Assembly (NCBI GenBank): GCA_946699065.1
Contig: CAMPDV010000386.1
Coordinates: forward strand, 248,001-312,000
Direction of reading: 5' to 3'
DNA length: 64,000 bases
DNA from: Loxodes magnus
Taxonomy: Eukaryota > Ciliophora > Karyorelictea > Loxodida > Loxodidae
Under the pieces are notes generated by a model. That model worked only from the letters and a program-made list of their open reading frames with translations. It was not told the origin of the DNA and did not search any database. Shown here one piece after another: positions 49,791 to 60,440 of the stretch. The position numbers were made by a program, and so were the translations under genes. Position 1 is the stretch's first letter. Each line of letters begins with the position of its first letter.

Positions 49791-52700
49791 TAATAACAAG
49801 AAATTTAAAAAGAAACTTATAGAAATCATCAAATTAAATTCTAAAAAAAAGCTAAAAGAAATAAGCTTGTAATTATTCAGATTTACTTTGAGTAAACCAA
49901 AGATGAAAAAAAATTAAACTTTGCAATTATTTTAAAAAATTTAATTTACATTTGAAAAAAATATTATATTTCTAATTTAAGTACATTACAATTTTAATTT
50001 TTGAAAATAACTATTCTATCTTAAAATTAAGCTTAATTTGAAATTTTTTATATATAAATAAAATTTATATTTACTAGCAAAAGTTTTTAAGCTTTTATTA
50101 AAAAATATTATTTGTCTCAAATGCTTAAAATTTTGTTTAAATTAAAAAAATCTTAATAAAAGCTTTTTTTAATTAAATTCTTCTTTATAAATTTAAAATT
50201 AAAGGGTAGTAATCAATATACTTAATTTAATTAGTTATGTAGCAAATCAAGTGTATATTATATTTGAAGTGATAACTTTGATAAATAAAATAAATTGTAC
50301 ACGAAAAAGTTTTCATATTTATTTGACAAAATTTTGAATTTAAAATTAAATAGGTGATTTATTTTTTATTTTATTTTTTTAAAAGATATTCATCTGATTG
50401 TAATACAAACTTGATTCATGCAAATTAAAATTTTTGCTTATTTTCTATTGAATTACTTATTGAATTTCAAAATCATCTTTAAATTTTGTTTATTTTTCTG
50501 ATTTTAAAAATTAACTTGGAAAAAATTTATTTTTTGTCTTTACTTTTTTTAATTTTGTAAAAAGTTTTTTTAGATTTATTCCAGTTGGTCGTTTATGTTC
50601 TTTTTTTTGTATATCAAATTTTCTACAATCTATAAATTTAATTGAATAAAGAGATCTGGGTCTTAAGAATAATCTTTAGAGTTTGTTTCTTATTTATTTA
50701 ATCTTAATTTAATTGAAAGTTATAAAATAATAGAAGTTTAACAAGAAAAGAATGAAAAAATTTCTATTAAAAGTGAAGAAGAAAAGTAGTATATCTTAGT
50801 CCCTAGTATGACAACAAAGTTCCTCAGTAGCTCAAAATTTTTTATCTTCTTCATAAAAATCTTATTCTATTAATCTAATAAATCTGATGCTTATAAAAAT
50901 TATTCCTAACTCGTTTTTTTCTATGAAGTTCATAAATTTTGTTTTAGTTTTTCATCTTTTTTTTTATTCCGTTAAGATTTTTGATTATTTTCAAATTGGT
51001 TAAAATTTTATAATATTTTTTCTTCTATCTTACCTTCTTAATTTTAATTTCCTGTATCTATTTAAATAGTTGCCTTTTCAGAATTATTAATAATTTCCAA
51101 TCTGCTTTACATTTCTTTTGCTATTCGGTTATGTCGTCTTTAAAACATTTTATTTTTTCTTTTTAAAATTTCTGTAAATAATTTATGACCCCATATGAGG
51201 TCTTGCTTAGATTCAAGTGCTTGAAAAATTTACATTAAAATTCATATGTTCTTTCTTTGCTAACATGCAATTAGCATCAAAATTAAAGTTCTAAAGTTTT
51301 ACATTAATCAAACTTATCTTTTAATTAATAAATGTTTTATATAATTTTTTAATTCTCTCTCTATATATTTATGTTCAAACAAATCTTTAAAATATTAAAG
51401 CATGTAGCTCACGGTTCTCTTTTTAATTTTTAATTTGTTTTTAGAAATTTCTATTATTCTATTATTGTATTTTTAACTTAGTAAAAAATAGTGACTTCGC
51501 TTTTAGTCAAATCTAAATTTGAAATCTCTTTATAAGCTTTATTTTAAAAAATTTCTTTCAAAAATTCGTTAAAGTCTAAAATTATTGCTATTTCCACATC
51601 TTGCTTTCTAAAAGTTACTCATGAATAATTTTTGATGTTGTTAGATATCCAAAAACTCTGTCGGCTATTCTAATAAACTTTTCGTTAGTTCATACATTAT
51701 TGAGTAAAATGCATTTTGAAATGGCTTTATTTATTTAAGAAAGATCTATCTAACATATGAAACTTTTTCATTCCAAACATCAGTATTTAGTAAGTTAAAA
51801 TAAAAGTCTCAATTTTTTGCGATTTCTTATATTTTATTTCGTTTTTTTATTCAATTCACTCTTTATTTCCTTTAACTTTTAACCTTTTTAAATTAATTTA
51901 AGATTAACGTAAATTAAAGTTAGATTTTTCTAAAAAGCCATTTTACATCTACTTTTCAACAAACACATTTTACAATTTTACTTCCGATGCGATATTCTTG
52001 AAGGTTTTATATCACTTTAAGATCTACTTTTAACTTTTTATTAAATTTTATCAATTTTCTTTATTAAAAGAGACATTTTTTAGTTTGAAGTGCTTTATCC
52101 TTGAAAATTATATAACTTAATATCCATTAATGCATTAATATTTACCAATATCTTAAATTCGCTAAAGCAATTTTTGCTATAATTGTAGTATTTCTTCATA
52201 TCAAATAGAGCATTTTTTATAATGTATAAAACCTACTATTTTAGCACTTTTTATTTACTATCAAGATTATCCTATACTAAAGTGGTTATAATTAATAGTC
52301 GAAATTTGATTCTACTATGATTTCTATGATTCTTGGAATTTCTTTACTTATTTAAGCTCTTTTCTATCAGCATAAAAATTTCTTAATTATAATTAAAATA
52401 AATTTTTATTAAATGCTAAATATTATATATAATTGTAACTAGCCATTTTAACCTAATAATTGATTTGCATGCTTTTATACAAAAATAATTAAAATTAAGC
52501 TACGAATAATTCTTAAAATTGGATCGAATAAATATAATTAAATAAAAGTCTAGTAAAACAATAATCCAATCAAATTATTTTAATCTACTTTAATTATTAA
52601 AAATTTAGCTTTATCAGAGTACAAATATTTGCTTACTCATAATAATAAATTTGTAAAGGTGATAACAAACTTAAAACCTTAAATTCAAGTTATCACAAAA

Positions 52701-54225
52701 AGGAATAAATTTACAAAATAAAACTTATTGATATAATAAGTTTAGTTATAAATAGGCAAAATAGTAACTTTAAAAATAGAGAAATGCAAATCTTAAATAA
52801 TCACTATTATTTATTTCCAATAGTATTATAAAAATGTTTTTTATGGAAACAAATGGATATCTTGGAGCTGTAAAAAATAATGTGATTTTTTGATCAAATA
52901 TTTTTAAATTAATATAGATCAGTCTTTTATTATAAATAAAATCTATTTTTACGAAAAAATTTTGAAATATTAAGTTTTTTTACTTTTTCCTAATTAGTAT
53001 AGATAAGGTGTTATTTCTTTTAATTTTTTTAGTTTATACTTTATTAAATCGTAACGAAATATGAATTATTAGATAAATTTAGCTTATTAAGCTAAATTTA
53101 AATATTTTGTCAAATTAGATATAATTTAAATAATCACATTTAATAAATATGCAAAATCAAATTTTAGTATATATTTGTAAAAGATATTAAATGAAAAATT
53201 CAAATTTAAGTAAAATTGTTTTGGTAAAAATATATCTTAATTAGATCAAAATATAACTAATGGAATAATTAAAAGTTAATTACATAATTTACATAAATAA
53301 ACAACTAATTTAAGAAGCAAAGAATCAGATACTTCTATCTTTCTAAATTTGATGCTTGTCTTAGCAAAAAAGCAGAAAAAACTACTAGTGTAATATTAAA
53401 GATTGATTTCTCTTTTATTGATTTTTAATAATTTTAATTTCGCAATAAAAAAGATTTAAAAAATTGGATGCAAAATCTTAAATGACATAATATTTTTTCC
53501 ATTTTCTTATAAACATTTCTAATAAATGTTAATATTATGAAATAAATTTAGTAATTTATATTATATAACATTTTTAAACTTTTTATTCTGTTTTTTTAAA
53601 GTTGTTAAAACTTTAAAAATAGCAAAACTGAAAAAAGATAAGTTTACTTATAAGATCTAAATTGATTCATTTTTAGAAAGAATCGAAATAAAAGAACTAT
53701 CTTCATTAAAATAAACTTGCTAAAGCGTAAAAACCTTATAAGCAAAAATCAGAAGGATAATTACAAAGTGTATTAAAATACTGTAAACATTTTTAGATTA
53801 AAAAGTAATTAGTTATAAGATTGAATGGCTATGATTAAAGCAAAAAATCAAAGAAAAACAAAGATTTATGTTATTATAATAAACTTGAGAAATTGAAATT
53901 TCTAGAAGGACTTAATCACCTAAATATTTTCTTCGAAATTATTTTAACTAAAATAATGAAACTAAAAATAAATGTAGATAAATAAAATCTTAATTAATAA
54001 ATTAGTTATTTTATAAACTAGTTATAAATAAAATTAGATAAATTATATCATTTATAAAAATTAAGGAAATAAAAGCTTAAAATCAATTAATAAGGCCTAT
54101 AATTATATTGGTAATTATTATAAATAAATAAAATGAAAGTATTTAATGTTAAAGAAAATGTGAATCAGAATTATTAAATTTTTTATATGGTTAATTATAA
54201 TAATAATATTAATTTAGAGTTTTCC
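49791..54225. other. AT-rich region, no gene firmly recognised
   Basis: 50.4-52.3 kb is T-rich on the plus strand; the minus strand at about 52.0-52.2 kb reads ALFDMKKYYNYSKNCF followed by MDIKLYNFQG, faintly TPR-like. 52.4-54.2 kb has Lys/Gln/Asn-rich plus-strand reading without motifs. The small standard-code frames here have no support. Confidence 0.4.
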
Positions 54226-54246
54226 CTTTTAGGGATTTCCAACCCG

Positions 54247-55156
54247 TCAGGAGTACAGCAGTTCATGCTCAATGCTGTTAATATAAATGTTTGGGACGTC
54301 CAATATTAGCGAGATTGGGAACTCGGGTTTCTCCAAGTTTTCCTTCCTTTTACTTGATATGGTTTCATCTTGATCTTGTATATTGAACCATCCAGGTTGC
54401 AATACATTCTTTTCATTCTTGCTTCTTCTTTTTTCTTCTTTTGTTGCTCTTTTATCCAATAGTTTCTTTATTTCTATTAGAATTTCTCACTCCTGATAAA
54501 AATTTCATACGTTTCCACAGCAGAAACATTTCTTTTTTATTTTGAATTATTTTCCTTGATTTGTTTGCTCTTTCTAGGTTTCGATTTCTATTTGTATAGC
54601 TCCAGTTTCGCTTTACTCTTTCTTAAAAGTTTACAATTTCTCTTCTATTTTTCCGAGTCTGTTATCCAGTTCAGTCTGTTTCTAAAGCTAATTTTACGGA
54701 TTCGTTAGTCTGACTTTGTGAGATATTTCAAAAAGCGTTAAGATCTCTTTCCTAGGACATAAGTCTTGACTCAATTCCTTCTGCTAGGTCTAGCTTTGCC
54801 ATCAGCATATCATTGTCCTTCTTCAATCTCTTGGCCTCTTCCTGGAGGTTCAGTACCACTTTGATGAGTTACTCCATGCTCATCAAGCCAGAAGGGTTGA
54901 ACTCTGATACCTCCTGGTGGAGAACAGACTTCATCTGTTTCCTCGGTTTCTCACTTGAGGTTGGGGTTTCCATGTGTATATTCTTCAAGGTTGGCTTTCG
55001 TTCGTTTTGTTAGATTCCAGGTTGTTAGTTCAGTGTTGGTTAAGGTTGTGATAGAGAAGATTGTTAAGATTATTAAGACTTTGTATCATGCTTCCTCCCT
55101 TCCTTTTTGGCTTAGGAAGAGGTGGTATAGAAACCTGACTTGAAACCTTCAACCAT
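54247..55156 (-). pseudogene. retroelement ORF1 copy, shifted before zinc knuckle
   Basis: ATG at 55156 opens MVEGFKSGFYTTSSQAKK, clearly the same family as the 33.8-34.7-kb gene: a Gln/Ser-rich segment, then KPRKQMKSVLHQEVSEFNPS, MEQLIKVVLNLQEEAKRLKK, and IESRLMSQERDLNAFW. The phase changes between about 54650 and 54560, after which KKKCFCCGNVWNFYQEWE (knuckle-like C-x2-C) and a basic KRRKKKQE-type tail lead to TGA at 54247. One base gain or loss therefore separates the two halves. It has TGA at Trp positions. Confidence 0.65.
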
Positions 55157-55159
55157 TTT

Positions 55160-55790
55160 TTTAATTATATTGTTAATTAATATTTTATAAGTAAATACAT
55201 TAAAAGCGTGATATTTTAAATTTGTATATATTAAAAGTAAAAATTCAAAATATCTTGCTAAAAAGTATTTAGAATATTATATTATACCTGAAGTGATAAA
55301 GGAAAACAAATATGGTGAAGTCTTAAAATAATGTCACTAAAAAGCGTTGAAAAAAAATTAAAACTGCTAAACTCTTAGTTTAAAACGCAAAGCCTTTTTA
55401 ATTTTATATTATATTTAATAAAAAAATAAATTAAATAGTTTTTTTAAAAACAATCTAAAAAAGGTAAGTTTTAAATTTTCGACAAAAGTTTAAAAAAAAT
55501 AAAAAAGTACATAGAAAAAAATAAATCTTAAGTAATAATCAAGCCAAAAAAAAACAAAATATTATGTTTTAATTTAAAAAAATTAAAAGAAATTAAAAAT
55601 AATATTAAATAATAATAGCCAAAAATATTAAAATATTAAACAATCAAATTTTAAAATAAAAATGGCAAAAAAACTTAAAAATTTTAATAAAAAAACATGT
55701 AAAAAGATATTTAAAAATCTAGATAGAAAAACTTGTAAAATTAAAAGCAAGCAATAAAAAGAAGAAAATTAAGTTAAAAAAATAATCTAA
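55160..55790. other. A-rich stretch
   Basis: Very A-rich on the plus strand, Lys/Asn/Gln coding, no motif. Leads into the coiled-coil repeats. Confidence 0.4.
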
Positions 55791-56585
55791 AAATGAATCA
55801 CTTACGATTCAAGAAATTTAAAATAGAATTCTTGAAGATAAGATTATAATGATAAGCTTATGAGAGAAGTAAGAAACAGACAAAGAAAAAGCATAATTAA
55901 GAAAAACTGAATGAAAATATCGACAGACAAAATTTTCAAATACTTTAAGATGTGGCTATAATAATAAGCTTAAGAATGAATTCTGAAGTAAGAAAATGAT
56001 AAATCTTAACTATTTATCAACTAGATTCATTCAATGACAGACATAAATTAAAAATACTTTAAGATATAAATTTAACACAAAACTTAAGAGTGAAGTCTGA
56101 AGTAAGAAAGAGATCAGGCTTAACTAAGTAAAGCTGAATGAATAAATTAACAGATAGAAATTAGAATAGCGAATATATTACTTAAAAAAAACTTAAGAAA
56201 AAAATTTGAAGCAAGACAGAGAAAAAACATAATTAAGTAAAAATTGAATTTTTTCATTGAAAGAAAGAAGATTTGAATATTGGAAGATGTTACTTTTCAG
56301 AAGCGCTTTAGAGAGAAGTTTTAACAAGATATGGAAAAGTATAGATAAGGCAAACTGGATTCATTTGATTACAGAAAGAAACTAAAAAATTTGAAGGATA
56401 GATTTTAGTTTAAAGATATTTAAGAAGTAAGAAGTAGATCAGAAATATGAATATCTAAGTAAAAAATGAATTTTTCATCGAAATTCAGAAGATTTGAATA
56501 ATTAAAGATTTGATTTTAAACCGTAGCTTAAGAGAGAGAAGTTTAAAGATGATAAGGAAAGAAGCATAGGTATTTAAACTGTTTC
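55790..56585 (+). repeat. degenerate ~108-bp repeats coding coiled coil
   Basis: About seven imperfect units sharing AAGCTTAAGA, then GAAGTCTGAAGTAAGAAAG, AACTAAGTAAA, GAATTAATAACAGA-like and GATTTGAATA-like segments, with spacing near 108 bp (36 codons). In ciliate code a unit reads KLKSEVWSKKEIRLNQVKL followed by NEQINRQKLEQRI, a coiled-coil pattern. Units are diverged and some are out of phase with others, so this looks like the remains of a repeat-coiled-coil gene. Confidence 0.55.
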
Positions 56586-57009
56586 TCTTGATTAGTTCTA
56601 GTCTTAAAATTCAAAAAATAAGAAACTCTTTTGTATTATTATCACTTCTACAAAACTTGTAATTTTATTCACTTAAGATTTTAGAAATGAAACTTATCGT
56701 CGAATTATTATAATTAATGATTATATCTACGTCAATTTATGAGATCCCTAATCTTTTATCAATCAATTAAATTTCTAATTTCCTTCTTCTTTGCAAATTT
56801 TTTCGATAAAATCTCGCTAAACTCTCAAAATGGAGTGAGTAATAATCTTTAATTAAGAGTCTTAGATTAGTGCTATCAAAAGTATTAATTTAATGTTTAA
56901 TAGCTTTAGGATTTTAACCACGATATAATTTTACAAAGCAACAATTAACTTTAAAAATAATAGCTTTATTAAATAAAAAAATATTATAATAAATAAATAA
57001 AAAATAAAT
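56586..57009. other. AT-rich stretch ending in LINE-A tail
   Basis: No gene seen. 56970-57009 contains ATAA/TAAATA repeats (minus strand ATTT-type) forming the tail of LINE-A. Confidence 0.5.
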
Positions 57010-57017
57010 TTGATTAT

Positions 57018-57050
57018 AGAGCGCGTAGCACTACGTTGGTGCGCAGCTCT
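57018..57050 (-). other. 3' hairpin of LINE-A
   Basis: On the minus strand AGAGCTGCGCACCAACGTAG followed by TGCTACGCGCTCT; starts about 12 bases after the frame's terminal TGA. Shared with three SINE-like elements in the window. Confidence 0.8.
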
Positions 57051-57062
57051 TTAATAAATGTT

Positions 57063-60000
57063 TCAATACATGTCTATTTCTTCAAGTAAGCCTTCAGGTA
57101 ATAAAAATTCTTCTCTTATTAGTTCCATATCTTCATCATTTTCTTCTTCAATATCTCTTGTTCTTCTGTCTTCTATCTATCTACGTTTTATTGATTCTTT
57201 GTTACAAGCGTCCATTATTTTTTTTACATACTTTGCTAATTTTCGTTTCTAATTATTTTCTTCTTAATCAACCTTTTATAAACTCATAAAAACTATCCTT
57301 TTCCTGCTCTATAATCTTTAACTATTTCTTTTTTTCATTCAATTTTCTTTTCTAAGTATCCTTTTTTCTTTTTTCTAATATGTTTTTGATATAATCTTTT
57401 ATTATCAAGTCAGTTTTAGCTCTTTTTTACTCTTCTTAGGTTCTAATGAATTTTTCGAATTTTGCCGTACCTCATATTATATCAAATAGTTCCATTCCTT
57501 GTCTTTCTACTCCTATTGTTCTTAACTTTCTAATACATATTTATCTACTTTCTTTGTATTCTGAGCATTTTTCTATGATATGCCTTTCGTTTTCTCTTGC
57601 ATCATTACAGAAAGGACATTTGCTTGTCGCAACTAGGTGTCTTTCTTTTAAACAATCCTGGCTCCCATTACATCTCGTTCTTATTCTAAATATGTAGCAT
57701 ATTTCTTCTTTTCTGTTTTTATTGTATCTCAGGTAGTTGGGTGGTCCTACTACATATTCATCAAATCATGTTTTTCTATACTGTAGAGTTGTTATCATTT
57801 ACTCCATTCTTTCTCTATCTTCTACTTATACTTTATGTTCTCAAATTGCACGATTAATGTTTTTCTTCCCTTTTTGATTATTATTACCATCATCTATAAA
57901 TATATTTTTGTCTTCAATTTTTAATTCTAATTTTATTGTCGCGCAGTATTGTTCAAAAATAAAGTTCTCTTCTTTACTTAGGTCGAACATTAATCCATCT
58001 ACTGTTTTTCCTTAGTTACCTATTAGTCTGCCTCTTAATCTCAGCGTTTTTTGCCATAGGTAATGTTTAAATTTCATAAACTGTAACTCGTATTCTAGCA
58101 TCTCATTTTACGCTTAGAAAGGGGCATCTATGATTGCTCGTAAAGATCTTCTCTATATTATTTCTAATTGTTCCATCACTTATTTTCCTACAAATTATTC
58201 ACAATATGGGATAACTTCTGTCCCATAGCTGAATACTGAGCTTACGAACGTTTTTATCATTATTCCTGCGTTATATGGCGTTAATCCCTTATTCATTGTT
58301 ATTTTACCCAGTATTCATGTTTACATCTTTTATGCTGCTTCTAGTCTATTCTCCATGTGTTTTTCAAAGCTGATGGTTTCTTCTATTATATGCCCTCAGT
58401 ACTAAAAGGACGTTACTCTTTCGATTCTTAAGTTTCCCACCTCAATAGTATTGCCTATATTTTCTCAGTTTCTATTTTCTGCTGCTTTTCATATCATTCA
58501 TTTTGTTTTATCTGCAATTTCCAGTTTGTATTTTTCTGCCCATGAGGTTAAATTTTTGATTACTTCCTCTAATTATTCTCATTCACTTATTAAGGCTAGG
58601 TCATCTGCATATGCAAAACATCCTGCATATATTTCTTGTGTTCATCCCTCTTAGTTTTTAAAGTCTATCGTAATTCCTAGCTTTTAATCTTCCAAGCTAT
58701 GGAGAAGTCTTGCTATTATTAAGTTAAATAGTCTTGGCGACGTTATGCTTCCCTGTTTTAGTCCTTTATTTGTCGCGAATGATTTTGCTATTTATTCATT
58801 GATTTTAAGTTTAATTTCTTCTTCACAGTAGAAGTTTGCTAGGAGTTTAATTATCTATTCCGGTACTTTTAGATCGTTTAGGATTTATCATATATCTTTT
58901 CTTTGCACCGAGTCGTACGCTTTTTTAATATCAACAAATATTACGAAAACATCTTTTTTGTTCCGTATTGATCATTCCTATACTGTTCTTAGGTTGAAAA
59001 TTTATAGTGAGCATGATTTTCCTTTTTTAAAGCCATATTAATATTCGCTTTCATCATTATGCAGATATCCTTATAGTTGCTAGAAAATTCATGCATCTAC
59101 TATTTTTAAAGCATGATTCAGTAAAGAGATTGGTCTATAATTCATCGGGTTCATCTGTCCTCCTTTTTTGTATATTAATATTATGTATTATTATTTCATC
59201 TCTTAAGGTATTACTCCCTCTTAAATCATCTTAACTATCATTTTACATGTTACTTCTGTTAGTTTTTTCCCGCCTGCTAATATTGTGCCTACTTGTATTT
59301 CATCAGGTCCTGCTGCTTTTCATTTCGCCAATTAGTTGATGATTTCTCAAATTTCATATTCGTTTACCACTATTTATCTCTTGTTTAAGAATTTAGTTGG
59401 TAGCGTATTATCGCCATCTTCATACAGTTTCTACCATTCATCCCTGAAAGTATTAACATCTTCTTTTAATAAGGGTACTCATTAATTATTTTTTCTATTA
59501 AGTAAGCTTTTTAGTTTCTTCCACATATCTGTTAAACTTCCTTTATTTACATTGTCCATAAATAGGTTTAGTTAGTTTCTTTTATCTTTTTTTCTTGATT
59601 AAATGTATTCTTATCTTACTCTTTGGTATTCTCTTTGATTCTCAATTTATTGATTTTCATTTATTTGTTCTATGTTCTTTACCCTTTATTTTAATTGTTT
59701 GCTGCATTTTCTATAGATTTTATTACACTATTTTGCTGTTTCTGAATATTTATATATCTTAGAGTTTTATGTTTTGAATTTTCCACATACTATTTAAACT
59801 CCTTCTTATATCTTTTTCTTTCATCATTTATAAGTCTATGTGCCGTTTAGGTTATCAATTTCTTCTTCTTAGAGATTTTCTTGTATAAATCTTTCAAATT
59901 TTTCTTATATCTTTTTTTCTTTAATAGTAGGTAGTTTATTTTTGCTATCTTTTATGACTTTCTTACTTCTTTACCCATCTTTACCTATATAATACCAGGC

Positions 60001-60440
60001 CTATGGTCACCTATTACGTATGAGTAATAAAAATCACTCTTTAACACCTTTTCTCTCATTCTCTCTTCGATTAAAAAGTAATCTATTTTATACTCATTGT
60101 TTTAGTGAATAAAGGTACCTATTTCAGTTGGGTCTAGGCATATTAAATTATTCTATTCCATAAGCTGTGTCATTCTCTTTCCTGCTGAGTTTGTTTTCTT
60201 TGGCAGTCATTTTTCTATGTGCGCATTTCAGTCTCCTATTAACATTATATTAAGTCCTTTTTCTATTGCTTATAGTTTAAATTAATTCACTAAATTATAG
60301 AAAGGCTCATACTGTTCGTTGTTATTTGCAACAGGAGCGTAGACATTTATTCTGCTAATTACAAGAATTGCATCTTTCAATTATAGACGTTAGTAAATGT
60401 TTTTAAATTGTTTTTTAATCTTGTTTGCATTTCATCAGTT
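57063..60440 (-). CDS. LINE-A ORF2: endonuclease, reverse transcriptase
   Basis: About 1,125 codons in one frame. APE-type endonuclease: INVYAPV, LIGDWNAHIEKW (60214-60240, both Trp here TGA), IDYFLI and GDHRP. RT: KAAGPDEIQ (59305), YKKGGQMNPMNYRPISL (59115), GFKKGKSCS, FVDIKKAYDSVQRKDIW (58910-58960), LKQGSITSPRLFNLIIA (58720), and catalytic FAYADDLALISEW (58590). After RT: SWAEKYKLEIADK, SFQYWGHIIEE, and a C-terminal CPFC...H...C knuckle near 57600. TAA/TAG = Gln, and more than fifteen TGA fall at Trp-compatible positions; TG(G) is also used. It ends EEIDMY then TGA at 57065-57063. The RT triad is intact. Confidence 0.87.

Larger units (their letters stand above)
56970..60440 (-). mobile_element. 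LINE-A, non-LTR retrotransposon, 5'-truncated
   Basis: Minus-strand element: coding region at 57063-60440, a hairpin at 57018-57050, and an ATTT-type tail. The endonuclease domain starts part-way in (first clear residues INVYAPV near 60340), so the 5' end and any ORF1 are missing. Its 5' border abuts the C-terminal region of LINE-B, which is on the same strand, suggesting insertion of LINE-A into LINE-B. Target-site duplication was not established. Confidence 0.85.
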
